15,987 nt of DNA. It comes from Actinomycetota bacterium. GTDB lineage: Bacteria; Actinomycetota; Actinomycetes; Streptosporangiales; Streptosporangiaceae. Position numbers and translations under genes: made by a program. The DNA lies in the NCBI GenBank assembly GCA_003140115.1, contig PLIQ01000430.1:1-15987 (forward strand), given 5' to 3'. The notes beneath the pieces were generated by a model. The model was not told the DNA's origin and did no database searches. It worked only from the letters and a program-made list of their open reading frames with translations. Shown here in pieces: positions 1 through 7,200 of this stretch. Within the stretch, counting starts at the first letter, position 1. Each line of letters opens with the position of its first letter.

Positions 1-859
1 CGATCCGTTCGGTCTCCCACAGGTTGCCCAGGCCCGCGTAGATCGCTTCGGGGTAGGTGTGGTGGCCCTCACCGAAGACGGCCAGCCAGCCGCCGTACGG
101 GCGCTCGAACACCCGCTTGATCCCGACGTAGCCCGCTGCCGCCAGCGCGGCGGCGGTCAGCCCGTTGCGCGAGGCGAACCCGTGCTGCATGCGCTTGACC
201 ATCGACTCGTACATCGCTGACATCAGCCCGCAGGACTGGGTCGCCGCCATCCCGAAGGCATCCTCAAACCCGGCGGCATCCAGTCCGTACAGTGTTCCCG
301 CGGCCGCGGCCGCGGCGAGAGGGCCGAAGACCACGCCCGAATGCCACCCCCGGGAGAGCATGTCCAGGCCGCCGAGCGCCTGCCCGACCCGCGGACCGGT
401 CTCGTACCCGAGGATGGCGCCGAGCAGGAAGCGCTCGCCTGAGACCCGGCTCACCCGCGGGGCGGCGGCGAGCATCGCCGGAAGTACCAGCGAGTTGCTG
501 TGCAGCGGCGCCAGCGGATGGTAGTCATCCAGCTCGAACCCCTGGATGAAGCTGGAGTTCACCATCGCCGCCGACGTGGCGCTGGTGGCCTTGCCGCCCC
601 AGCCGATCAGTGCGGAATCCCCGGCGTCATCGAGCGCTGTTACCCCCTCGACGCCAATACGGGACCAGGGCAGCTGCGCACCTACCAGGGCACAGCCGAT
701 TCCGTCTAGCACCAGGTGCTTGGCCCGGTCGCGGACGGAGGCGGGAACGTCGTTGAGCATTGTTTGCGCGACCCAGGTAGCAAGCCGGCCGGTCGCACCG
801 GCAGGGTCGGTGGCAGGACGGCCGGTCGCGGTTTTTGCCGCGGGAGTGCTGGGAGTCAT
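1..859 (-). CDS. MmgE/PrpD family protein, N-terminal part (runs off left edge)
   Basis: The reverse strand from ATG 859 reads without interruption to the window edge, giving the first 286 residues of a protein that is usually about 450 residues. Family-type stretches are visible: FELDDYHPLAPLHSNS around residues 105-120, a GWHSGVVFGPLAAAAAAG segment in the middle, and a Gly/Ala-rich all-helical N-terminal domain. This family includes 2-methylcitrate dehydratase (PrpD), cis-aconitate decarboxylase and many uncharacterised lyases acting on small tricarboxylic or dicarboxylic acids, so the substrate cannot be assigned. The start is supported by AGGAG about 8 bases upstream. The PEBP gene ends 139 bases upstream on the same strand, so co-transcription is possible. 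The family call is firm; the specific reaction is unknown, and the C-terminal domain lies outside the window. Confidence 0.9.
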   Translation of the reverse strand, partial: MTPSTPAAKTATGRPATDPAGATGRLATWVAQTMLNDVPASVRDRAKHLVLDGIGCALVGAQLPWSRIGVEGVTALDDAGDSALIGWGGKATSATSAAMVNSSFIQGFELDDYHPLAPLHSNSLVLPAMLAAAPRVSRVSGERFLLGAILGYETGPRVGQALGGLDMLSRGWHSGVVFGPLAAAAAAGTLYGLDAAGFEDAFGMAATQSCGLMSAMYESMVKRMQHGFASRNGLTAAALAAAGYVGIKRVFERPYGGWLAVFGEGHHTYPEAIYAGLGNLWETERI

Positions 860-998
860 CTTGGGTTCTCCTCTATCGTTCCTGGCGGACGGGCGGTGGC
901 GCCGCTAACACTCAACGGCACTTAGGCTGGCTGACTTCGCGGGTCGGGTTCCATGCGTTCGCGGACGATCAGGTCAGAGGTTGTCCCCGCGCCGAGCA

Positions 999-1556
999 TC
1001 ACGCGGCCGGGACCTCTGCCCAGGGAATAATGACCGCACGAGCGAGGAGATGGCCGCTGATGTTGATGCTGAAGCCGAGCCAGGCTGGAGTCGAGTCGGC
1101 CTGCACCCGAAGCTGAAGCTGTCCGACCTTCTCGATGCCGAGGGCCTGCACCACGATGACGTAGCGGTGACGCCCGTCCCCGGGCGGCGGCCCAGCGCCG
1201 ATGAAGCAAGCCCAGCGCGCGTCGTTGGGGAGCTGGACCGCTCCGGCGGGCAGGTGCTCGCCGATGACGTCTCCCGCTCCGGTCGGGAGTTCGGTTACCG
1301 AGGGGGGGATATCGGCGACGGCCCAGTGCCAAAAGCCTGACCCGCTGGGCGTGTCGGGGTCGTACATGGTCACGGTGTAACTCCTGGTTTCCGCAGGAGC
1401 GCCGGACCACGACAGCTGGGGCGAGAGGTCCTTGCCGCCCGGAACCTCGAAGATGCCAGACATCTGTGCCGCAGGTAGCCGCTGGCCATCGGTGACGTCT
1501 GTGCTGGTCACAGTGAAGCTCGGCACCACCGGCAATCGCGCGAACGGATCGTTCAT
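999..1556 (-). CDS. YbhB/YbcL family Raf kinase inhibitor-like protein (PEBP fold)
   Basis: A 185-residue protein with the hallmarks of bacterial phosphatidylethanolamine-binding-like proteins: DPDTP at residues 66-70, FWHW at 75-78, and a GPPPGDGRHRY segment at about 122-132. Together these form the conserved anion-binding pocket of the family. No signal peptide is seen, so it is probably cytoplasmic. The molecular role of bacterial YbhB/YbcL proteins is largely unsettled. I chose ATG 1556 because GGAGG lies about 9 bases upstream and the family fold begins right after it; an in-frame ATG 42 bases upstream (1598) would add 14 residues with no family resemblance. The start overlaps by ATGA the stop of a possible 46-codon ORF (1553-1693). 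A long alternative frame across this gene lacks any family motif and was discarded. Confidence 0.9.
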   Translation of the reverse strand: MNDPFARLPVVPSFTVTSTDVTDGQRLPAAQMSGIFEVPGGKDLSPQLSWSGAPAETRSYTVTMYDPDTPSGSGFWHWAVADIPPSVTELPTGAGDVIGEHLPAGAVQLPNDARWACFIGAGPPPGDGRHRYVIVVQALGIEKVGQLQLRVQADSTPAWLGFSINISGHLLARAVIIPWAEVPAA

Positions 1557-1875
1557 GGTTGTCTGCCCTCCACCGTGCGGCTCTCTGGTACAAGGCAATC
1601 ATCGACCCGAGGGAGCGCGATGACCAGCGAAGACGATCGGCGCAGGTCATCCAACAAGATCCCGACCATGTGCTCTGCGGAGTAGACGACCATTGGAGAC
1701 TGCCGGTGACCGCCTGCACCGGGCAGGGGATGGCCCGCGTCCGGTCCGGGCAGGCTCGGAAGTGGCCTCCTACCTGGCTGGCGAGGTCTCGTTTGGGGCT
1801 GGCCTGGGCGAATGGGCCCTGATTTGGGTCCTGTCCGCAGGTTAAGCATGTCTTGGCCACATTTGTCTTGGCTGC
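1557..1875. other. Intergenic region between DUF6788-like gene and PEBP gene
   Basis: About 320 bases with no gene I can recognise. On the - strand a 46-codon frame (ATG 1693 to TGA 1553) ends in an ATGA overlap with the PEBP start, which would allow translational coupling. Its third-position GC (roughly two thirds, counted by eye) is lower than in neighbouring genes, and I do not recognise the peptide. The region must hold the promoter for the PEBP gene if that gene is expressed on its own, but I see no convincing -35/-10 pair. I found no terminal inverted repeats or transposase remnant. Confidence 0.4.
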
Positions 1876-2115
1876 CTAGCGGTTCCAGCGGGGGTCGGCT
1901 TCGGCGATGTCGAGGCTGAGTGTCTCGAGCTCGGTGATCAGCTCGCGCAGGCGGCGGTGGTTGTCGAACCAGGGCTGGTAGTCGGCGAGCTGGTCGTCGG
2001 TCAGGATCCGGGTGGCGGTCTTGCCGTCTTTCTTGCGGGTCCACTGGTGGTAGGGGGCGTGCAGGCGGGGCGGGTCGGCGTGGCAGCGGCAGCCGGGGTG
2101 CCCGCAGCGGGTCAT
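1876..2115 (-). CDS. DUF6788-like small protein, probably 5'-truncated
   Basis: This encodes 79 residues from the first available ATG. The Cys/His-rich start (TRCGHPGCRCHADPP), then YHQWTRKKDGKTATR, then a basic/acidic helical tail (WFDNHRRLRELITELETLS) is the pattern I associate with DUF6788, a small family common in actinomycetes and often near mobile DNA. Its function is unknown; the Cx4CxC spacing suggests metal or nucleic-acid binding (inference). Family-like sequence continues in frame upstream of ATG 2115 (GRIAADIAGLASTGFALPG, then TLADR) to about 2187. No ATG, GTG or TTG occurs in that frame before a stop near 2260. The natural start therefore seems lost, and the homology ends where matB begins on the opposite strand. 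Whether the shortened version is expressed is unknown. Confidence 0.65.
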   Translation of the reverse strand: MTRCGHPGCRCHADPPRLHAPYHQWTRKKDGKTATRILTDDQLADYQPWFDNHRRLRELITELETLSLDIAEADPRWNR

Positions 2116-2189
2116 GCGGTCGGCGAGGGTGCCGGGCAGGGCGAATCCGGTGCTGGCGAGGCCGGCGATGTCCGCGGCGATGCGGCCGG

Positions 2190-3630
2190 ATGAGAATGTT
2201 CCCGGTGCTGACCGAGGCCCCGGTGATGACGGTCCTGCGCTTCCCCGACCGAGCGCTCAACACACGGGAGTTCGCGGACCATGCCAGCCAGCTCGCCCGA
2301 GGGCTGGCCGGCACGCGTCGCGTCGCCGTCTGGGCCGAGCGGCGGATCGAGACGTGCGTCGGCGTCGTCGCCGGGTTGCTGGCCGGCGTGCCGGTCGTCC
2401 CGGTCGACCCGAAGTCGGGCGAGCGTGAGCTCGAGCACATCGTCGGCGAAAGCGATCCGGAGATCGTGCTCGCGGGCCCCGGGGCGCGGCTTCCCCGGCA
2501 ACTCGCTGGACACCGGCTGCTCACCGTCGACCTCGACACCAACACCGGCGCTGCTGCGGCGCTCCCAACCGAGCCGGACCCTGAGACGCCAGGCGCTGAT
2601 CGTCTACACGTCAGGTACCACCGGCCCGCCGAAAGGCGCGGTGCTGCCGCAGCGTGCGATCACGTCGAACCTCGACGCCCTAGCCGACGCGTGGGCTTGG
2701 ACCGCCGGGGATGTCGTGGCCAGCGCCTTGCCCCTCTTCCACGTCCACGGACTGGTCCTCGGCATCCTCGGTCCGCTGCGGCGCGGCGGGTGCGCTCGCT
2801 ATGTCGGACGGTTCAGCCCCGACGCGATCGCAACCGCGCTGCGCCAGGACGCGACGATGCTCTTCGGCGTCCCCACGATGTACCGCCGCCTGGCCGACGC
2901 GGCCGAGCAGGACGCGCAGGTCGCCGCGGCGCTCGGGCGTGCACGGCTGCTCGTCTCCGGCTCGGACGCCCTGCCGCCCGCCGAGCACGCACGGATCGAG
3001 GCTCTGACCGGGCAGCGCATCGTCGAGCGGTACGGCATGACCGAGACGCTCATGAACGCCTCAACGCGCGCCGACGGTGACCGCCGCGCCGGCACCGTCG
3101 GCCCGCCGCTGCATGGCGTGCAGGTGCGGCTCGTCGATGATGGCGGCCGCACGCTCGACACGACCGATGGCCACACGATGGGCGAGATCCACGTACGGGG
3201 CCCGAACGTCTTCCTCGAGTACCTCAACCTGCCGGACGCCACGGCCGGGGCCTTCCACGAGGGATGGTTCGCGACGGGCGACGTAGCGACACGCTCGGCC
3301 GACGGCTATCTGCATATCGTCGGCCGCCGCGCGACGGATCTCATCGAGAGCGGCGGGTACAAGATCGGCGCCGGCGAGATCGAGGACGTGCTGCGCGAGC
3401 ACCCCGCCGTGGAAGACGCCGCGGTAACCGGTGAACCCGACGACGACCTGGGCGAGCGTATCGTCGCGTGGGTCGTGCGCCGCCCCGGCAAGCAGGTCAG
3501 CGGCGACGAGCTCGTCAGCTACGTCGCACGCATGCTCGACCCGCACAAGCGCCCGCGGGTCGTCCGCTTCGTCGACGAGCTGCCGCACGACGCTCTCGGC
3601 AAGGTGCAGAATAACCGCCTACCCCGATGA
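2190..3630 (+). pseudogene. matB: Malonyl-CoA synthetase MatB, interrupted by one frameshift
   Basis: MatB activates free malonate with ATP and CoA to malonyl-CoA (acyl-adenylate-forming family). Sequence from 2190 reads like MatB up to PDPETP, and the frame one base later continues ALIVYTSGTTGPPKG. Removing one G from the GG at 2592-2593 joins them as PETPALIVYTSG, giving about 479 residues, close to the 485 or so of actinomycete MatB. Visible motifs are the P-loop YTSGTTGPPKG (about residues 138-148), PLFHVHGLVLGILGPLRRGG, ERYGMTETLMN, the hinge region GRRATDLIESGGYKIGAGEIE, and a C-terminal LGK that would supply the catalytic lysine. ATG 2190 or 2196 aligns with the family N-terminus, but no good ribosome site precedes either. 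It may be a real pseudogene or carry a sequencing error. It lies upstream of the mdc genes on the same strand. Confidence 0.88.
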
Positions 3631-3716
3631 CGGCAGGCGAGGGATACGCCCCGCCGCCGACGACAGACACAGCCGCCTGCGGAACGACACCGAGATGAAC
3701 GGGCGCAGACGGCAAC

Positions 3717-3935
3717 TGGAGCCGCCGCAGGGCCGGTAAGGCCGACCGCCTGAAGGAAGGGGCGGCGGCGTTGGCCAAAGACGGTGTCGTCGACACGGGC
3801 GACGTCGCCGCTGTCTGCAGGCGGTCATCCGGCCGGGCAACCGGGTCGCGCTCGAGGTGACAACCAGAAGCAGGCCGGCTTCCTGTCAAAGAGCCTTTGC
3901 GCCCGCGATCCGGCCGTCCTGGACGATGTCATATG
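3717..3935 (+). pseudogene. Decayed N-terminal fragment of a second mdcA
   Basis: Reading across frames gives an MdcA N-terminus. Frame one (3717-3814) has WSRRRAGKADRLKEGAAALA and then KDGVVDTGDVAAV. Frame two (3815-3856) has LQAVIRPGNRVALE. Frame three (from about 3858) has GDNQKQAGFLSKSLCARDPA and then VLDDV, probably followed by HM after a further lost base. The intact MdcA downstream has LEAIIRPGDKVALEGDNQKQ and then ADFLSRTLAACDPGKLHDLHM. By eye about 28 of 41 positions match over that block. At least two single-base deletions separate the frames, and homology fades after about 3935. It is too divergent for a very recent tandem copy, so I read it as the relic of a separate mdcA allele. 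It cannot encode a working subunit. Confidence 0.85.
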
Positions 3936-4240
3936 CCCTGCGCCGCCTCTGCCGGCTTCATGCTGCCAGCTCGCAGAGAGCAGCCAGGAGATTCCTAGCT
4001 CGGCTGCTGGCACGCAGTACCGCAGGCGCTGGTGTGCCCGTCTACGCAGCACGCCGCTTTGCTTGCATATGTGCCGTCTGTGGCGCATGGTTGTAACGGA
4101 CGTCAGCCCGTTGTCTTGGCTCACGTCGGAGACGTTCTCATCGGTCCTGACACGGCCCAGCTTGCTGAGCCCATGGTTCTCTCACAGCACGCGGTTCGGA
4201 CACGGCGCGCGGTCACTGGCCTTCGGCTGAATGGCGGCGG

Positions 4241-4284
4241 CCCGCCAGGCAGCCGCCCGGGTTGTTGCCGGGCCGGGTGGCGGG
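4241..4284 (+). promoter_or_regulatory. Hairpin-forming leader abutting the mdcA ribosome site
   Basis: CCCGCCA (4241-4247) pairs perfectly with TGGCGGG (4278-4284). Inside it GCCCGG (4255-4260) pairs with CCGGGC (4268-4273) around a GTTGTTG loop. The outer stem ends directly before the AGAGGAG ribosome site at about 4285-4291. Such a structure could modulate mdcA translation, but GC-rich DNA forms stems often, so this is suggestive only. Confidence 0.3.
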
Positions 4285-4296
4285 AGAGGAGCGTTG

Positions 4297-5958
4297 ATGA
4301 CGACTAGGGCAGCGGCGAGTGATCGCGTCTGGGACACGAGGCGGACAGCCAAGCGTGAGCGTCTGGCCGGAGCTCGCCCGTACGCGGATGGCAAGCTGAT
4401 CAGGCCTGAGGCGCTCGGGCAGGTGCTGGAGGCCATCATCCGTCCGGGCGACAAGGTGGCGCTTGAGGGCGATAACCAGAAGCAGGCGGACTTCCTGTCC
4501 CGGACCTTGGCTGCCTGCGACCCGGGGAAGCTGCACGACCTGCACATGCTGATCGGTTCGGTGTCGCGTAGCGAGCACCTCGACCTGTTCGAGCAGGGCA
4601 TCGCCACCAAACTCGACCTCGCCTACGCGGGACCGCAGAGCGTGCGGATCGCGCAGCTCGTCGCTGACGGCACCGTATCGATCGGCGCGATACATACCTA
4701 CGTCGAGCTGTACGCCCGGATGGTGATCGACCTGCGGCCCGATGTCGCGCTGCTGTGCGCATCGGCCGCCGATGAGCAGGGCAACCTGTACACCGGCCCG
4801 AACACCGAGGACACCCCGACCATCGCCGAGGCGGCCGCCTTCCACGACGCCATCGTCGTCGTGCAGGCCGACGAGATCGTCGGGCCGGGCAAGCTGCCCC
4901 GCGTCGATATTCCCGGCAACTGGGTGGACCTCGTGGTGCAAGCCGACCGGCCGTTCTTCCTCGAGCCGCTGTTCACCCGCGATCCCAAGGGCATCGGGCC
5001 GGTGCAGATCTTGCAGGCGATGATCGCGCTGCGCGGCATTTACGAGCGTCACCAGGTCATCTCCCTGAACCACGGTGTCGGGTTCAGCACGGCCGCCATT
5101 GAACTGATCCTGCCGACCTACGGCGAGCAACTGGGCCTGAAGGGGAAGATCTGCCGCCACTGGGCGCTGAACCCGCACCCGACGCTGATACCCGCGATCG
5201 AGTCCGGCTGGGTCGAGAGTGTCCACAGCTTCGGCGGCGAGTCAGGCATGAACGACTACGTCGCGGCCCGCCCGGACGTCTTCTTCAACGGCGCGGACGG
5301 GTCGCTGCGGTCGAACCGGGTGCTGTGCCAGCTTGCGGGGCAGTACGCGATCGACATGTTCATCGGCTCCACCTTGCAGATGGACTACGAGGCGAACTCC
5401 TCGACAGTCACCGAGGGTCGGCTGTCCGGGTTCGGGGGTGCCCCGAACATGGGCCACGACCCGCACGGCCGGCGGCACGCGACTCCGGCGTGGCTCGACC
5501 TGCGCTACGGCGAGGGCGCCGCGATGCGGGGACGCAAACTCGTCGTCCAGATCGTAGAGACCTTCCAGTCCAGCGGCACGCCCACCTTCGTCGAATCGCT
5601 CGATGCGATCAAGGTCGGCCAGGACGCCGGGATGCCGCTGCCTCCCGTGATGATCTACGGCGACGACGTCAGCCACGTGGTCACCGAGGAAGGCGTCGCC
5701 TACCTCTATAAGGCGGCATCGCTGGCGGACCGCAAAGCCGCGCTGGCCGCGATCGCCGGCGTCACGCCGCTGGGCCGCAGCGCGGACCCGTCCGCGCTGG
5801 AAGGGCTGCGCCGCGACGGCCTGGTCGCGTTGCCCTCCGACCTGAAGGTTGACACGTCCATGGCCAGCCGGTCGCTGCTCGCCGCGCGCAGCATCGGCGA
5901 CCTCGTCGCCTGGTCCGGGGGCCTTTACGAGCCGCCGGCCCAGTTCCGGGACTGGTGA
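4297..5958 (+). CDS. mdcA: Biotin-independent malonate decarboxylase, alpha subunit
   Basis: 553 residues, the usual MdcA length. MdcA is the acetyl-S-carrier:malonate transferase: it exchanges the acetyl on MdcC for malonate, releasing acetate and forming malonyl-S-MdcC. Family-typical blocks include VWDTRR near the N-terminus, VALEGDNQKQADFL at about residues 52-65, HSFGGESGMNDYVAARPD at about 309-326, and the CoA-transferase-like VTEGRLSGFGGAPNMG at about 371-386 followed by GRRHATPAWLDL. ATG 4297 is chosen for the strong AGAGGAG 6 bases before it; an ATG at 4231 in the same frame would add 22 residues of low-complexity sequence. It is the first gene of a tight operon, with mdcB starting 10 bases after its stop. 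No frameshift or missing block is seen, in contrast to the broken copy upstream. Confidence 0.96.
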   Translation: MTTRAAASDRVWDTRRTAKRERLAGARPYADGKLIRPEALGQVLEAIIRPGDKVALEGDNQKQADFLSRTLAACDPGKLHDLHMLIGSVSRSEHLDLFEQGIATKLDLAYAGPQSVRIAQLVADGTVSIGAIHTYVELYARMVIDLRPDVALLCASAADEQGNLYTGPNTEDTPTIAEAAAFHDAIVVVQADEIVGPGKLPRVDIPGNWVDLVVQADRPFFLEPLFTRDPKGIGPVQILQAMIALRGIYERHQVISLNHGVGFSTAAIELILPTYGEQLGLKGKICRHWALNPHPTLIPAIESGWVESVHSFGGESGMNDYVAARPDVFFNGADGSLRSNRVLCQLAGQYAIDMFIGSTLQMDYEANSSTVTEGRLSGFGGAPNMGHDPHGRRHATPAWLDLRYGEGAAMRGRKLVVQIVETFQSSGTPTFVESLDAIKVGQDAGMPLPPVMIYGDDVSHVVTEEGVAYLYKAASLADRKAALAAIAGVTPLGRSADPSALEGLRRDGLVALPSDLKVDTSMASRSLLAARSIGDLVAWSGGLYEPPAQFRDW

Positions 5959-5968
5959 ATACGGGCTT

Positions 5969-6850
5969 ATGACAGATATGACTGCCCTGTCCGGCACGCT
6001 GGCCGACTCACACGTCACCGCCGCGCCGGGCACGCTCGGCCGGCTGGCGGCACAGGCGCTGCGCGCCGAGGCGACCCTCACTCCCAAACCCGGCCTGGTC
6101 GACATGCGCGACGGCGGGTCGCATGACGACATGGACGTCACTATGCTGCTGGCATCCGCCGACGCGCTCGCCGTGCCCATCACCCGCTGCGCCGAGGCCG
6201 CCGCGTCCCTGCCGCTAGGGGGCGACCTGCGCGCCGAGATCGGGGCGATCGGCCGGGCCGGCGAACAACGGATGCTGCACGCCACCGGTGGGGTAAACAC
6301 TCACCGCGGAGCGCTGTGGGTGCTCGGGCTGCTCGCGGCGGGCCTGGCCGCCACCGGCACGCCCGCAAAGGCCGCAGGTTTCGCCGCGCGGCTGGCCGGT
6401 ATCGAGGACCCGGCCCTGCCGGTCCGCGCGCCGTCACACGGCGCCACGGCTCGCCTGCGTTACGGCGCGGTCGGCGCCGTGGGCGAGGCCCAGGCGGGCT
6501 TTCCGCACACAATGCACGTCGCGTTGCCGGCGCTGCGCGCCGCGCGCGCGGCCGGCCATGACGAGCACACCGCGCGCACCGACGCTCTCCTGGCGTCGAT
6601 GGCGCGCCTCGAGGACACGTGCCTGCTGCACCGGGCCGGACCCGGAGGCCTGCAGGTCGTGCGCCAGCGGGCGGCCGCGATCCTGCGCGCGGGCGGATCG
6701 GGCACCGCGCGCGGCGGCATCCTGCTGGATGACCTCGACCGCATCGCACGCCGCCTGCGCCTGTCGGCCGGCGGCAGCGGCGACGTGCTGGCCGCAGCGC
6801 TGTTCGTGGACTCGGCCAGCGCCCTGTCCCGCCCGAACGGAAAGGAGTAG
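5969..6850 (+). CDS. mdcB: Triphosphoribosyl-dephospho-CoA synthase
   Basis: 293 residues, CitG/MdcB family. The enzyme joins ATP and 3'-dephospho-CoA, releasing adenine, to make 2'-(5''-triphosphoribosyl)-3'-dephospho-CoA, the precursor of the MdcC prosthetic group. Conserved blocks are TPKPGLVDMRDGGSHDDMD at about residues 37-55, GGVNTHRGALW at about 107-117, and the glycine-rich LSAGGSGDVLAAALF near residue 265. ATG 5969 lies 10 bases after the mdcA stop; ATG 5978 is a second option three codons later. The ribosome site is weak, so translation may depend on coupling to mdcA. The sequence ends 5 bases before the mdcC start codon. The family assignment is firm. In this operon the partner is the malonate, not the citrate, enzyme system. 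Confidence 0.95.
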   Translation: MTDMTALSGTLADSHVTAAPGTLGRLAAQALRAEATLTPKPGLVDMRDGGSHDDMDVTMLLASADALAVPITRCAEAAASLPLGGDLRAEIGAIGRAGEQRMLHATGGVNTHRGALWVLGLLAAGLAATGTPAKAAGFAARLAGIEDPALPVRAPSHGATARLRYGAVGAVGEAQAGFPHTMHVALPALRAARAAGHDEHTARTDALLASMARLEDTCLLHRAGPGGLQVVRQRAAAILRAGGSGTARGGILLDDLDRIARRLRLSAGGSGDVLAAALFVDSASALSRPNGKE

Positions 6851-6855
6851 CTGCC

Positions 6856-7200
6856 GTGCGTACCCAGTACTACCAGTTTCCGGCCTCCCGGAACCCGGCC
6901 CGGCGGGCACACGTCGGCGTCGTCGGCTCCGGTGACCTTGAAGTCCTCCTCGAGCCGGGCACGGCCGACGGCAGCGGCGGGGCCGCCGGCCACGCCCAGG
7001 TCAGGGTCCGCACCAGCGTCGAGGGCTTCGACGAGGTGTGGCAGGCCACCCTGGAGCGCTTCTTCGCCCGCACCCCCGTGCTGGGTAACTGGGAGCTGAA
7101 CGACGCCGGCGCCACGCCGGCCCTGGTCACCCTGCGCCTGCAGCAGGCCGCCGAAGCAGCCGGGCCAGCGGACACGGCAGACACTGAGGAGGCCTCATGA
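6856..7200 (+). CDS. mdcC: Malonate decarboxylase acyl carrier protein (delta subunit)
   Basis: 114 residues. MdcC carries the acetyl/malonyl thioester on a phosphoribosyl-dephospho-CoA arm attached to a serine. The expected attachment segment is present as VGVVGSGDLEVLLEPG, with the serine at residue 25, where characterised MdcC proteins carry the group. Later blocks VRVRTSVEGFDEVWQATLERFF and LNDAGATPALVTLRLQQA match the family. The start is a GTG with AAAGGAG about 9 bases upstream; no ATG is available nearby. The stop overlaps the mdcDE start by ATGA, which implies translational coupling between the carrier and its decarboxylase. The C-terminal tail (about 15 residues, Ala/Thr/Glu-rich) is slightly longer than typical and looks unstructured. 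Confidence 0.95.
   Translation: MRTQYYQFPASRNPARRAHVGVVGSGDLEVLLEPGTADGSGGAAGHAQVRVRTSVEGFDEVWQATLERFFARTPVLGNWELNDAGATPALVTLRLQQAAEAAGPADTADTEEAS

Larger units (their letters stand above)
3631..4296 (+). other. 666-base spacer between matB and mdcA
   Basis: No intact gene. The first part contains the mdcA-like remnant annotated separately (3717-3935). From about 3940 to 4240 base composition is noticeably less GC-rich than the flanking genes, and frames carry no recognisable motif. The last 56 bases form the structured leader before mdcA. The promoter of the mdcA-H operon most likely lies in this lower-GC stretch, but I could not pick a convincing -35/-10 pair or a clear operator palindrome by eye. 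Confidence 0.5.

Noticed and set aside
922..1000. 25-codon frame starting in TGATG overlap with the PEBP stop (MLGAGTTSDLIVRERMEP...)
   Set aside because: The start-stop overlap is suggestive, but the peptide is too short to support and no similar small protein is known to me.
922..1860. 312-codon frame on the - strand across the PEBP gene
   Set aside because: It shares the same strand as the PEBP gene in another frame, is Arg/His/Pro-rich over the overlap, and has no family motif. The PEBP frame carries all diagnostic residues.
2190..3630. Two separate proteins encoded by the two overlapping MatB-like frames
   Set aside because: The frames match successive parts of one MatB, with the break directly before the AMP-binding loop. 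One base change joins them exactly.
4213..6300. Long - strand frames (337 and 352 codons) antisense to mdcA and mdcB
   Set aside because: They mirror the codon bias of mdcA and mdcB, cross gene boundaries and lack recognisable motifs.
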